Source of the DNA: Sphaerisporangium corydalis
Lineage (GTDB): Bacteria; Actinomycetota; Actinomycetes; Streptosporangiales; Streptosporangiaceae
Assembly: GCF_025506355.1 (NCBI RefSeq)
Contig: NZ_JANZYP010000011.1
Span: 110,793-163,998, forward strand
Length of the DNA stretch: 53,206 bases
Direction: 5' to 3'
Numbering within the stretch: the first letter of the stretch is position 1; the number at the start of each line of letters is the position of its first letter. The position numbers were made by a program, and so were the translations under genes. Below the pieces are notes generated by a model. It saw only the letters and a list, made by a program, of their open reading frames with translations, had not been told where the DNA came from and ran no database searches. Below, piece after piece: positions 38,289 through 46,513 of this stretch.

Positions 38289-38308
38289 GGCCGTCTGACG
38301 AGACGGCC
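38289..38308 (+). promoter_or_regulatory. Hairpin in the hrpA 5' leader
   Basis: GGCCGTCT (38289-38296) and AGACGGCC (38301-38308) form a perfect 8-bp stem with a GACG loop, ending 12 nt before the ATG. It would sit directly on the ribosome entry site. Confidence 0.45.
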
Positions 38309-38320
38309 GGAAAAGCGACC

Positions 38321-41300
38321 ATGGGAACGTCTTCGTTGAAATCGCCCCTGACCGATCTTCGTGAACGCCTGCCCGCGCTGATGACGCGCGACGAGATCAG
38401 GCTGCGCCGCCGACTCGACGGCGCCCGCAGGGTGCGCGACGGCAAGGCCCTCAAGGCGATCACCGACCAGGTGACCACCGAGATAGAGGCCGCCGAGGCC
38501 CGCGTCGCCACCCGGCGGGCGCTGATCCCGGCGATCACCTACCCGCCGGCCCTGCCCGTCAGCCAGCGCAAGGACGACATCCTCGACGTCGTACGTGACC
38601 ACCAGGTGGTCATCGTCGCGGGGGAGACCGGCTCCGGCAAGACCACGCAGATCCCCAAGATCTGCCTGGAGCTCGGCCGGGGCGTACGGGGTCAGATCGG
38701 GCACACCCAGCCCCGCCGCATCGCCGCGCGCACGGTGGCCGAGCGCATCGCCGAGGAACTGGACACCCCGCTCGGCGACGCCGTCGGCTACAAGGTGCGC
38801 TTCACCGACCAGTCCGGCGACGGCACGCTCGTCAAGCTGATGACCGACGGCATCCTGCTCGCCGAGATGCAGCGCGACCGCCTCCTGTCCCGGTACGACA
38901 CGCTGATCATCGACGAGGCCCACGAGCGCAGCCTCAACATCGACTTCATCCTCGGCTACCTGAAACAGCTCCTGCCCAAGCGGCCTGACCTGAAGGTGAT
39001 CATCACCTCGGCGACCATCGACCCCGAACGGTTCTCCCGGCACTTCGGCGACGCCCCCATCGTGGAGGTCTCCGGCCGCACCTACCCCGTCGAGGTCCGC
39101 CACCGGCCGATCACCGACGACCAGGAGGACCAGGCGCAGGCCATCGTCGACGCGGTCGACGAGCTGTGCGCCGAAGGCCCCGGCGACATCCTGGTGTTCC
39201 TCAGCGGTGAGCGCGAGATCAGGGACACCGCCGAGGCGCTCAAGGGCCGCAAGGAAGAGGTGCTGCCCCTGTACGCGCGCCTGTCCTCCGGCGAGCAGCA
39301 CCGCGTCTTCCAGGCCCATCGTGGGCGCAGGATCGTCCTGGCCACCAACGTCGCCGAGACCTCGCTCACCGTCCCGGGCATCAAGTACGTGGTCGACCCC
39401 GGGTTCGCCCGCATCTCCCGCTACAGCCACCGCCTGAAGGTGCAGCGCCTGCCGATCGAACCGGTGTCCCAAGCCTCCGCCAACCAGCGCAAGGGACGCT
39501 GCGGGCGCACCTCCGACGGCATCTGCGTCCGGCTGTACTCCGAGGAGGACTTCCTCGGGCGGCCCGAGTTCACCGACCCGGAGATCCTGCGCACCAACCT
39601 CGCCTCGGTCATCCTGCAGATGACCTCGCTCGGCCTCGGCGACATCGCGGCGTTCCCGTTCGTCGAGCCGCCGGACCAGCGGCAGGTCAAGGACGGCGTC
39701 AACCTGCTCCAGGAACTGAGCGCCTTCGACGAGCACAAGAAGCTCACCGAGATCGGCGGCAAGCTCGCGCAGCTCCCCGTCGACCCCCGGCTCGCCCGCA
39801 TGGTGCTCGCCGCCGACGCCAACGGCTGCGCCACCGAGGTCATGGTCATCGCCGCCGCCCTGTCCATCCAGGACCCGCGCGAACGTCCCGCCGACAAGCA
39901 GGCCCAGGCCGACCAGAAGCACGCCCGCTTCGCCGACAAGGAATCCGACTTCCTGACCTACCTGAAACTCTGGGACTACCTGCGCGAGCAGCAGAGCGAG
40001 CTGTCCTCCAGCCAGTTCCGGCGCATGTGCAAGGCCGACTTCCTCAACTACCTGCGCGTCCGCGAGTGGCAGGACATCAACAGCCAGATCAAACAGGTCG
40101 CCAAGGGCATGGGCGTCACCCTCAACACCACGCGTCCCGACCCGTACCAGATCCACGTCTCCCTGCTCGCCGGCATGCTGTCCCACATCGGCGTCATGGA
40201 CGTCGAGAAGGCCGACAAGAAAGAGGAAGGCGGCGGGGGCGGAGGCGGCGCGCGGCGGCGCGGGGCCCGCGAGTACATCGGCGCCCGCAACGCCCGGTTC
40301 GCCATCTTCCCCGGCTCGGCGCTGTTCCGTAAGCAGCCCGCCTGGGTCATGGCCGGCGAACTGGTCGAGACGTCCCGGCTGTGGGCGCGGGTCGTCGCCA
40401 AGATCGAACCCGAGTGGGTCGAGCCGCTCGCCGCGCACCTGGTCAAACGCACCTACAGCGAACCGCACTGGGAGAAGAACCAGGGCGCCGTCATGGCGTA
40501 CGAGAAGGTCACCCTGTACGGCGTGCCGATCGTGGTCGACCGCAAGGTGAACTACGGCCGCATCGACCCCGACCTGTCACGGGAACTGTTCATCCGCAAC
40601 GGCCTCGTCGAAGGCGACTGGGACACCCACCACGGCTTCCTCAAGGAGAACCGCCGGCTGCTCTCCGAGGTCGAGGAACTGGAGAACCGCGCCCGCCGGC
40701 GCGACATCCTCGTCGACGACGAGACGCTGTTCGACTTCTACGACAAACGGGTGCCCGAGGACGTCATGTCCGCCGCCCACTTCGACACCTGGTGGAAGCG
40801 CAAACGGCTGACCGAGCCGGACCTGCTCACCTTCTCCACCGACATGCTCATCAACGCCGGAGCCGACGCGCTCGGCCTCCAGGAGGCCTACCCCGACGCC
40901 TGGCGGCAGGCCGGGCAGCGGATGCGGCTCACCTACCAGTTCGAGCCCGGCGCCGACGCCGACGGCGTGACCGTGCACGTCCCCCTCCAGGTGCTCAACC
41001 AGGTCGGCGACGGCGGCTTCGACTGGCAGATCCCCGGGTTGCGCGAGGAACTGGTCACCGAACTGATCCGGTCGCTGCCCAAGCCCATCCGCCGCAACTT
41101 CGTCCCCGCGCCCCAGTTCGCCAAGGCCGTGCTGGAACGCGTCACCCCCGGCAGGGAACCACTGGTCGACGCGGTCGGGCGCGAGCTGTACGAGCTCACC
41201 GGCGTGCGCGTGCCGCCGGACGCCTGGGACCCGGCGCGGTTGCCCGACCACCTGCGGGTCACCTACCGCGTCGTGGACGAGCGCCGCCGCACCGTCGCCG

Positions 41301-42229
41301 AGGACAAGGACCTCTCGGCGCTGAAGCAGCGGCTGGCCCCGAAGATGCGCGCCACCCTCGCCCGCGCCGGCGAGCATCTCGAACGCGCCGGGCTGCGCTC
41401 CTGGACGATCGGCGACCTGCCCAAGGTGTTCGAGCAGGGCAAGATCAAGGCCTACCCGGCGCTGGTCGACGAGGGCGCCACCGTCGCGGTCCGCGTCTTC
41501 GAGACCGAGGCCGAGCAGCGGGCGGCCATGTGGGCGGGCATGCGGCGGCTCGTCCTGCTGAACGTCACCTCCCCGGCCAAGGCCATCCTGCGCGGGCTGT
41601 CCACCCAGCAGAAACTCGCCCTCAGCCACAGCCCGCATCGCGACGCGGCCGAGTTGTTCGAAGACTGCGTCACCTGCGCGGCCGACAAGCTCATCGCCGA
41701 GTCCGGCGGGCCCGCGTGGACGCCCGGCGACTTCACCCGCATCCACGACCACGTACGGGCCGAACTGTACGACACCGTCGCGGAGGTCGTGTCCCGGGTC
41801 GAGCGGAGTTTGGCCATCTGGCAGGGCGTGCGCGGCACGCTCAGCACGATGAAGAGCCCCGCGGACACCCTGGAGGAGATCGAGGAGCACCTGTCGTCAC
41901 TGGTCTTCCCCGGGTTCGTCACCGCGACCGGGTACCGGCGGCTGCCCGACCTCCAGCGCTACCTGCGTGCCGTCGAGCGGCGCCTGGAGAAGCTACCGGA
42001 CGACCCGTTCCGCGACCGGGAACGGATGCTGCAACTCGACAAGATGCGCGACGCGTACGACGAGGTCCTGGACCACCTGCCCCCGGCGCGCCGCTCGGAG
42101 CCCGCGGTCCTGGACGTCCGCTGGATGCTCGAAGAACTCAGAGTCAGCTACTTCGCCCAAACCCTCGGCACCCCCTACCCCATCTCCGACAAACGCATCC
42201 ACCGAGCCCTCTCCCAACTGACCCCCTGA
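38321..42229 (+). CDS. hrpA: ATP-dependent RNA helicase HrpA
   Basis: 1302 residues, full length for actinobacterial HrpA. N-terminal helical segment, then the DEAH helicase core: Walker A GETGSGKTTQ (101-110), TQPRRIAARTVAERIAEEL, IIDEAHERSLNIDF (motif II), TSATIDPERFSRHF (III), VFLSGEREI, ATNVAETSLTVPGI (V) and QRKGRCGRTSDGICVRLY (VI). HA2 and OB-type domains follow, with a Gly-rich linker (EEGGGGGGGARRRGAREY) and the long DUF3418 C-terminal domain. HrpA unwinds RNA and helps resolve stalled ribosomes in E. coli. The ATG is preceded by a small hairpin and GAAAAGCGACC, a weak ribosome site. Confidence 0.95.
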   Translation: MGTSSLKSPLTDLRERLPALMTRDEIRLRRRLDGARRVRDGKALKAITDQVTTEIEAAEARVATRRALIPAITYPPALPVSQRKDDILDVVRDHQVVIVAGETGSGKTTQIPKICLELGRGVRGQIGHTQPRRIAARTVAERIAEELDTPLGDAVGYKVRFTDQSGDGTLVKLMTDGILLAEMQRDRLLSRYDTLIIDEAHERSLNIDFILGYLKQLLPKRPDLKVIITSATIDPERFSRHFGDAPIVEVSGRTYPVEVRHRPITDDQEDQAQAIVDAVDELCAEGPGDILVFLSGEREIRDTAEALKGRKEEVLPLYARLSSGEQHRVFQAHRGRRIVLATNVAETSLTVPGIKYVVDPGFARISRYSHRLKVQRLPIEPVSQASANQRKGRCGRTSDGICVRLYSEEDFLGRPEFTDPEILRTNLASVILQMTSLGLGDIAAFPFVEPPDQRQVKDGVNLLQELSAFDEHKKLTEIGGKLAQLPVDPRLARMVLAADANGCATEVMVIAAALSIQDPRERPADKQAQADQKHARFADKESDFLTYLKLWDYLREQQSELSSSQFRRMCKADFLNYLRVREWQDINSQIKQVAKGMGVTLNTTRPDPYQIHVSLLAGMLSHIGVMDVEKADKKEEGGGGGGGARRRGAREYIGARNARFAIFPGSALFRKQPAWVMAGELVETSRLWARVVAKIEPEWVEPLAAHLVKRTYSEPHWEKNQGAVMAYEKVTLYGVPIVVDRKVNYGRIDPDLSRELFIRNGLVEGDWDTHHGFLKENRRLLSEVEELENRARRRDILVDDETLFDFYDKRVPEDVMSAAHFDTWWKRKRLTEPDLLTFSTDMLINAGADALGLQEAYPDAWRQAGQRMRLTYQFEPGADADGVTVHVPLQVLNQVGDGGFDWQIPGLREELVTELIRSLPKPIRRNFVPAPQFAKAVLERVTPGREPLVDAVGRELYELTGVRVPPDAWDPARLPDHLRVTYRVVDERRRTVAEDKDLSALKQRLAPKMRATLARAGEHLERAGLRSWTIGDLPKVFEQGKIKAYPALVDEGATVAVRVFETEAEQRAAMWAGMRRLVLLNVTSPAKAILRGLSTQQKLALSHSPHRDAAELFEDCVTCAADKLIAESGGPAWTPGDFTRIHDHVRAELYDTVAEVVSRVERSLAIWQGVRGTLSTMKSPADTLEEIEEHLSSLVFPGFVTATGYRRLPDLQRYLRAVERRLEKLPDDPFRDRERMLQLDKMRDAYDEVLDHLPPARRSEPAVLDVRWMLEELRVSYFAQTLGTPYPISDKRIHRALSQLTP

Positions 42230-42268
42230 CCCCCACTCCCCATGGACGGCTGCAGGTCCACGCTTTCG

Positions 42269-42333
42269 CTGCCCGCCGCCTGAAGGCCCTCCCCTCCGCG
42301 CCCTGGGGGCGCTCCGGCTCGGGCAGTGTTTTT
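42269..42333 (+). terminator. Terminator after hrpA
   Basis: CTGCCCG (42269-42275) pairs with CGGGCAG (42320-42326), with an inner GCGCCC/GGGCGC stem, and is followed by TGTTTTTA. The U-tract makes this one of the clearer intrinsic terminators in the window. Confidence 0.6.
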
Positions 42334-42377
42334 AGGAGCCTGGCGGCCTGGTTGGGGTTTGTTCGTGTCTGCTACCT

Positions 42378-42406
42378 GGGACAACTAGGAGTTCTATAGT
42401 TATCAT
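42378..42406 (+). promoter_or_regulatory. Sigma-70-type promoter for the AAA ATPase gene
   Basis: GGGACA (42378-42383), 17-bp spacer, TATCAT (42401-42406). The start site would fall near 42413, about 20 bp before the gene. Confidence 0.5.
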
Positions 42407-42435
42407 ACCTGTAGGACTCTTACAGGGAGGTGAGG

Positions 42436-43896
42436 ATGCGGAAGCCCGACGACATGTTCGATCGCGATCGCGAGTGGGCGGCGCTGGTGGGGTTCGCCTC
42501 CGACGAGCAGCCGGGTGCCACTCTTGGGGTCGTCTCCGGTCGCCGCCGCCAGGGTAAGAGCTTCCTGCTGGAGGCGCTCTGCCAGGAGCTCGGCGGGTTC
42601 TACTTCTCGGCCCAGGAGGCGACCGACGCCCAGTCGCTGGACCAGATCGGCAAGGCGCTCACCCAGCATCTTGACCCGGTGGTCCCGTTCACGCCGTCGA
42701 GCTGGGCCGAAGTGGTCGACGTGCTGCTTCGGGCCGGCAGGGAGCGCCCGTTCCCGGTCGTCATCGACGAGTTCCCCTACCTCGCTCGCGCCCACCCCGC
42801 GCTGCCGTCCATCATCCAGGGCGCCTACGCGCCGCGCCGCGCCGAGCGGACCGGGTCGCGCACCCGTCTGCTGCTCTGCGGTTCGTCCCTTTCGTTCATG
42901 GGTGGGCTGCTGTCGGGGAACGCCCCGTTGCGGGGACGGGCGTCCCTGGACCTGACGGTCGACACCCTCGACTACCGGCTCGCCGCCCGGTTCTGGGATC
43001 TCGAGGATCCCCATCTCGCGCTCCTCGTGCACGCCGTCGTCGGCGGGACGCCCGCCTACCGCACGGAGATGATCCGCTACGACGCGCCTCGCGGCCTGGA
43101 CGACTTCGACGACTGGATCGTCCGAGCCGTCCTGTCTCCGGGCAGCCCGATGTTCCTGGAGGCCAGATACCTGCTCGCGGAGGAGCCCGACCTGCGGGAC
43201 GGCGCCCTCTACCACTCCGTCCTCTCCGCCATCGCCGAGGGCAACAGCGGACGCGGGGGCATCGCCGGGTACGTGGGCCGCAAAAGCAACGAACTCTCCC
43301 ACCCGCTGACCGTCCTCGAAGATGCCGGGCTCATCGCACGGGAGACCGACGCGTTCCGCGGCAACCGCACCGACTTCCGGATCAGAGAACCGCTGCTCAC
43401 CTTCTACCACTCGATGATGCGCCCGTACTGGCCGCAGCTCATGCGGGCGGCCGCGACCGACCGGATCTGGCAGCGGGCGAAGCAGAGGTTCCCCGGGAAC
43501 GTGCTCGGGCCGCACTTCGAGCGGCTGTGCCGTGAGTGGACGCTGTACTTCGCCGAGGATCGTTTCGGGGACTGGGCCTCCCAGGTGACCGCGGGCACGG
43601 TCAACGATCCGGCGAACCGGACCACGCTTCAGGTCGACGTCGCGGCGGTGGGGCACGCCGACGGTGGCAAACCTCCGCTGCTGGCGATCGGCGAGGCCAA
43701 GTGGGGCGAGACCATGGGACTCGGGCATCTCGAACGGCTCCGGCGAATCCGCGACCTGGTCACCCAGAACGGCAAGTACGACACGACTCGCACCCGCCTG
43801 GTGTGCTACTCCCGCGCCGGCTTCACCGAAGACCTCGCCCAGGCGAGCACCCGCGACGACGTCGACCTGATCAGCCTCCCCGACCTCTACACCTGA
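42436..43896 (+). CDS. AAA ATPase with C-terminal DUF234/PD-(D/E)xK-like nuclease domain
   Basis: 486 residues. The ATG was chosen because GGGAGG lies 5-7 nt upstream. The N-terminal ATPase has Walker A SGRRRQGKS (34-42), Walker B VVIDEFPYLA and sensor LLLCGSSLSFM. The middle has winged-helix-like elements (GIAGYVGRKSNELSHPLTVLEDAGLI, TDFRIREPLLTFYHSMMRPYW). The C-terminal domain has LGPHFERLCREW and a probable nuclease core, VDVAAVG ... LLAIGEAKWGE (D ... E-x-K). This is the archaeal-type ATPase/DUF234 family, patchily distributed and of unknown role; DNA-related or defence functions are guesses. Own promoter, no partner gene. Confidence 0.85.
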   Translation: MRKPDDMFDRDREWAALVGFASDEQPGATLGVVSGRRRQGKSFLLEALCQELGGFYFSAQEATDAQSLDQIGKALTQHLDPVVPFTPSSWAEVVDVLLRAGRERPFPVVIDEFPYLARAHPALPSIIQGAYAPRRAERTGSRTRLLLCGSSLSFMGGLLSGNAPLRGRASLDLTVDTLDYRLAARFWDLEDPHLALLVHAVVGGTPAYRTEMIRYDAPRGLDDFDDWIVRAVLSPGSPMFLEARYLLAEEPDLRDGALYHSVLSAIAEGNSGRGGIAGYVGRKSNELSHPLTVLEDAGLIARETDAFRGNRTDFRIREPLLTFYHSMMRPYWPQLMRAAATDRIWQRAKQRFPGNVLGPHFERLCREWTLYFAEDRFGDWASQVTAGTVNDPANRTTLQVDVAAVGHADGGKPPLLAIGEAKWGETMGLGHLERLRRIRDLVTQNGKYDTTRTRLVCYSRAGFTEDLAQASTRDDVDLISLPDLYT

Positions 43897-43957
43897 CGTC
43901 ACCCGGGCACGACGAACGGGCACTTGGACGGGCGGACGCTTGATCGTGTAGACGCGG

Positions 43958-44311
43958 TCAGGCGGGTTGCCACAGTTCGATCCGATTGCCGTCGGGATCG
44001 GTGACCCAGCCGAACCGACCGACGCCCTCCATGGCCTGTGTCTCTTCGGCCACGTCCGCTCCCTTGGCGCGCAACTGCGCGAGCATCGCATCCAGGTCGC
44101 GGACCCGGAAGTTGAGCATGGTCCGCTGGGCGTCGGACCCGAAGTAGTCGGTCTTGTCCTCGAACGTCGCGAACACCGTCAGCCCGGTCTCCTGACGCCA
44201 CAGGCCGTGCTCATCGGCGTCCAGGCCCAGGCAGTCGCGGTACCAGGCGCCCAGGGCCACCGGGTCGGCGGCGCGCATGAAGTATCCACCGATTCCAAGC
44301 ACACGTTCCAT
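43958..44311 (-). CDS. VOC-family (glyoxalase-like) protein
   Basis: 117 residues, one VOC module: GGYFMRAADPVALGAWYRDCLGLD, TVFATFEDKTDYFG, MLNFRVRDLDAMLAQLRAKGADV and the closing strand GRFGWVTDPDGNRIELWQPA. The C-terminal Glu and an early strand residue are the usual metal ligands. It is convergent with the AAA ATPase gene. Substrate unknown; single-module members of this type are usually annotated only to fold level. Confidence 0.88.
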   Translation of the reverse strand: MERVLGIGGYFMRAADPVALGAWYRDCLGLDADEHGLWRQETGLTVFATFEDKTDYFGSDAQRTMLNFRVRDLDAMLAQLRAKGADVAEETQAMEGVGRFGWVTDPDGNRIELWQPA

Positions 44312-44520
44312 GCCGACATCTTGCCAGGACGGCGCTCGAGCGTGTCGGCCATCACCACAGCCCGTTCCACATCACCGCCCGCCATACCCCGCCTCAATCG
44401 CGGCGGAACGCCTGAGCCCGACGGGTCGGGATGCCTGGGCCGGACGGGGTCGGCATGAACTTGGCGCCGTCGCGGGGGCCGAAGAAAGGTGCCGGGGAGG
44501 TCGTTATTTCTTTTCCGAGA

Positions 44521-44549
44521 TTGACGTCGCTGATATCCGGCACTAACAT
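44521..44549 (+). promoter_or_regulatory. Promoter of the Cys-leader / DUF4180 / tRNA-Cys unit
   Basis: TTGACG (44521-44526), exact 17-bp spacer, TAACAT (44544-44549). The predicted start is near 44556, leaving about 63 nt of 5' leader before the small ORF. Confidence 0.6.
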
Positions 44550-44618
44550 CGCATTTACCACGAACGGCAGGGCTTGAGTTGGCGGCCCGCCCCGGGACGA
44601 GACGGTAGGAGCCAGGAG

Positions 44619-44693
44619 ATGGACAGGAAGGCGGCGGTAACGATGATCCGCACTACCTGTGATCTGGTCACCTCGTCCTGTTGTCGCGCCTGA
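44619..44693 (+). CDS. Cys-rich leader peptide (24 codons), probable attenuator uORF
   Basis: ATG 44619 follows AGGAG by 7 nt, a very good ribosome site. The peptide reads MDRKAAVTMIRTT, then Cys, DLVTSS, two adjacent Cys codons (TGT TGT), Arg, Ala, stop. Short peptides ending in clustered cysteines after a DLV/DLC-type segment are known as cysteine-responsive leader peptides in mycobacteria and streptomycetes. There, ribosome pausing at Cys codons controls the gene downstream. Here the unit continues with two alternative hairpins, a DUF4180 gene and tRNA-Cys. A leaderless start at the inner ATG (44643) would give 16 residues. Confidence 0.6.
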   Translation: MDRKAAVTMIRTTCDLVTSSCCRA

Positions 44694-44741
44694 CGCGTAA
44701 CCTCACCACACCTGGCCTGTCCTGCGTCTTTGACGAATCCG

Positions 44742-44780
44742 GCGGCCTGAGCGGCGTGTGCCGCGCATTATTCCTGGCAC
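44742..44780 (+). promoter_or_regulatory. Two mutually exclusive hairpins between leader peptide and DUF4180
   Basis: Stem A: GCGGC (44742-44746) with GCCGC (44760-44764). Stem B: GTGCC (44758-44762) with GGCAC (44776-44780). They share 44760-44762, so only one can form; B lies directly before the ribosome site AGAGGGA of the next gene. Stems are short (5 bp), so this needs folding support. Confidence 0.35.
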
Positions 44781-44793
44781 CCAGAGGGATTCA

Positions 44794-45177
44794 ATGAACA
44801 TGCCCGAAACTCTTTCAATCATAAATGGATTTCGCGTGCTCATATGCGAGTCCGACGGTGAGGTCATTCAAAATGAGCGCTCCGCCGTCGACCTGATAGG
44901 CGAGGCTTTCGGTGAGCAGGCGGAGGTGGTCGTCATTCCCGCGGAGCGGCTCGGCGACGACTTCTTCCGGCTCCGCACGCGAATTGCCGGTGATATAGCG
45001 CAGAAGTTCGTGACCTACCAACTGCTCCTGGTCGTCGTGGGCGACATCTCCCGGCATACGGCGGAAAGCTCGGCCCTGCAGGACTTCGTGACCGAGACGA
45101 ACCAGGGTGATCACGTCTGGTTCCTGCCCGACGTGGACGCTCTCGACGAGCGCCTGGCCCGACACCATCGGGTCTGA
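44794..45177 (+). CDS. DUF4180 family protein
   Basis: 127 residues from ATG 44794 (MNMPETLSIINGFRVLICESDGEVI) behind AGAGGGA. Family features: SAVDLIGEAFGEQAEVVVIPAERLGDDFFRLRTRIAGDIAQKFVTYQ, LLLVVVGDISRHTAESSALQDFV and WFLPDVDALDERL. DUF4180 proteins are small and cytoplasmic, with no known reaction. The stop is only 17 bp from tRNA-Cys, and the start lies 100 bp behind a Cys-rich leader ORF. All three are probably on one transcript. Confidence 0.85.
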   Translation: MNMPETLSIINGFRVLICESDGEVIQNERSAVDLIGEAFGEQAEVVVIPAERLGDDFFRLRTRIAGDIAQKFVTYQLLLVVVGDISRHTAESSALQDFVTETNQGDHVWFLPDVDALDERLARHHRV

Positions 45178-45194
45178 CCTCGTCCCCCAAGCAT

Positions 45195-45266
45195 GGCCGT
45201 GTGCCCGAGTGGCTCAGGGAACCGCCTGCAAAGCGGTATACGCCGGTTCGATTCCGGTCACGGCCT
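45195..45266 (+). tRNA. tRNA-Cys (anticodon GCA)
   Basis: 72 nt. Acceptor GGCCGTG/CACGGCC, D-arm CCC...GGG, anticodon arm ACCGC-CTGCAAA-GCGGT with GCA, 4-nt variable loop, T-arm GCCGG-TTCGATT-CCGGT. The discriminator is T (U73), an identity element of tRNA-Cys. CCA is not encoded. It starts 17 bp after the DUF4180 stop. Confidence 0.97.
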
Positions 45267-45279
45267 CTACCCCGAACGC

Positions 45280-45297
45280 CCCGCCGGTCACGGCGGG
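45280..45297. terminator. Hairpin after tRNA-Cys
   Basis: CCCGCCG (45280-45286) and CGGCGGG (45291-45297) form a perfect 7-bp stem with a GTCA loop. It lies 14 bp after the tRNA and 9 bp before the convergent gene's stop. Confidence 0.5.
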
Positions 45298-45305
45298 ATC
45301 GCGAC

Positions 45306-45608
45306 TTACGAGGCCAGCCACTCACGTGCGTTGCGACCAGAGCCGGCCGGTTCGACACCACCTTCGGGCCGGTTGATCTCGGCCCACACCTCGTCGAGGG
45401 AAAGGCCGAGGACATCGGCGATCGCGGCGATGGTCGGGAAGGCAGGGGTCGCCACACGGCCCGACTCGATCTTCCGGAGGGTCTCCGGTGAGATGCGTGC
45501 GTCGAGCGCGGTGGCGAGCATCGAGCGCTCTCCCCTGGCGCGACGCAACAGGGTACCGAGGCGCTGTCCGCGCTCGACCTCATCGGGAGTGAGCGGCAAT
45601 CTGACCAT
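45306..45608 (-). CDS. XRE-family (Cro/CI-type) DNA-binding protein
   Basis: 100 residues. The HTH spans RLGTLLRRARGERSMLATALDARISPETLRKIESGRVATPAFPTIAAIADVLGLSLDEVW, the five-helix Cro/CI fold, with a short C-terminal tail. No sensor domain. The ATG (MVRLPLTPDE) lies 16 nt or more downstream of a 14-bp direct repeat (45625-45652) that could be its own operator; the leader is too short for a classical ribosome site. It lies downstream of the alpha/beta hydrolase gene in the same direction. Confidence 0.85.
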   Translation of the reverse strand: MVRLPLTPDEVERGQRLGTLLRRARGERSMLATALDARISPETLRKIESGRVATPAFPTIAAIADVLGLSLDEVWAEINRPEGGVEPAGSGRNAREWLAS

Positions 45609-45624
45609 GGTGCCGATTCTAGTA

Positions 45625-45652
45625 CCGGGATAATATTGCCGGGATAGTTATT
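45625..45652 (-). promoter_or_regulatory. Tandem 14-bp repeat in the XRE gene promoter
   Basis: CCGGGATAATATTG and CCGGGATAGTTATT lie head to tail at 45625 and 45639. On the minus strand they contain TATTAT and AACTAT -10-like boxes directly before the XRE start, so the XRE protein may repress itself here. Confidence 0.45.
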
Positions 45653-45665
45653 GGGTGCACCCGGA

Positions 45666-46349
45666 TCACGGTTTCCCGGCGGCAGGTGGCAGGGCGTTGA
45701 GGACGGCCGCGAGGCTGTGCGGGTCGCGGCCGGCGATGCTGTGACCGACGGGAATCTCGTGAACCCGCCAGCCGGAGTCGTCGCGCAACCGTTCGGTCAG
45801 GGTCACGAACGGGCTACCTGGCCACGCGCCACCACTGATGAACGTTCGGCCGAACGCGTGCTTGGGGTCGCTTTCCAGCCTGATGGACTGGACGAAGCTC
45901 GCCAGTGGGTGCGGTCGCGCGCGAGGGTCGAGCCCGTCAGGGACCGCGACCCACCGACCGTCGGCGCGGGCGCCGGCGATGAACAGCTCCCGGAAACCGT
46001 CGCTGGTCAGCGACCAGCACGAATCTCCGTCGTCCGGGACGTAGGCGTCGATGAAGACGAGCTGATCGAGGCGGTCGCCGAGCCGATCCGCGACACCGGC
46101 GATCACCATCCCGCCGTAGCTGTGCCCGCACAACGCGAGGGAAGCTTCGTCGCCACGGTCGATGATCTCGGCTACCTGGTCGATATGGGTGTCGAGGTTC
46201 GGCGGACGGTCCACATCGACGGGGCCGTCCAACTCCAACCCGGACAGGGTCACCGCCTCGACGTGGTGACCGTTTCGGCGGAGCTCGGCGGCCACCGAGT
46301 CGAACGCCCATCCGCCTTGCCAGCCACCCGGCACCATCACGAACTTCAC
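45666..46349 (-). CDS. Alpha/beta hydrolase (esterase-like, HNL/salicylate-esterase type)
   Basis: 227 residues. It starts MKFVMVPGGWQGGWAFDSVAAELRRNGHHVEAVTLSG, the oxyanion loop and first strands typical of the short methyl-esterase/hydroxynitrile-lyase-like branch. The nucleophile elbow is LALCGHSYGGMVIAGVA (Ser in GHSYGG). The acid is probably in DPKHAFGRTFI or upstream, and the catalytic His is in IPVGHSIAGRDPHSLAAVL. The length is usual for this branch. Substrate unknown. Divergent from the monooxygenase-like gene, with a 164-bp gap. Confidence 0.85.
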   Translation of the reverse strand: MKFVMVPGGWQGGWAFDSVAAELRRNGHHVEAVTLSGLELDGPVDVDRPPNLDTHIDQVAEIIDRGDEASLALCGHSYGGMVIAGVADRLGDRLDQLVFIDAYVPDDGDSCWSLTSDGFRELFIAGARADGRWVAVPDGLDPRARPHPLASFVQSIRLESDPKHAFGRTFISGGAWPGSPFVTLTERLRDDSGWRVHEIPVGHSIAGRDPHSLAAVLNALPPAAGKP

Positions 46350-46513
46350 CGCGTCATCTTAGGACCAGCGAAATCCCTTCGAGGGGTTGACAGGCCTGAA
46401 ATCTGGGACAAACTACTATTTGTGCCAATAGCCCGAAGAGTAGAACGACCCGATATCGGGGTAGACGATGGCCGGTGGCCTGTCAGTGGACGCCCGATCA
46501 CGAAAGGAACGTC

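Noticed and set aside
45195..45266. tRNA-Cys as integration site of a mobile element
   Set aside because: No integrase, no duplicated tRNA 3' end found downstream, and normal chromosomal genes on both sides.
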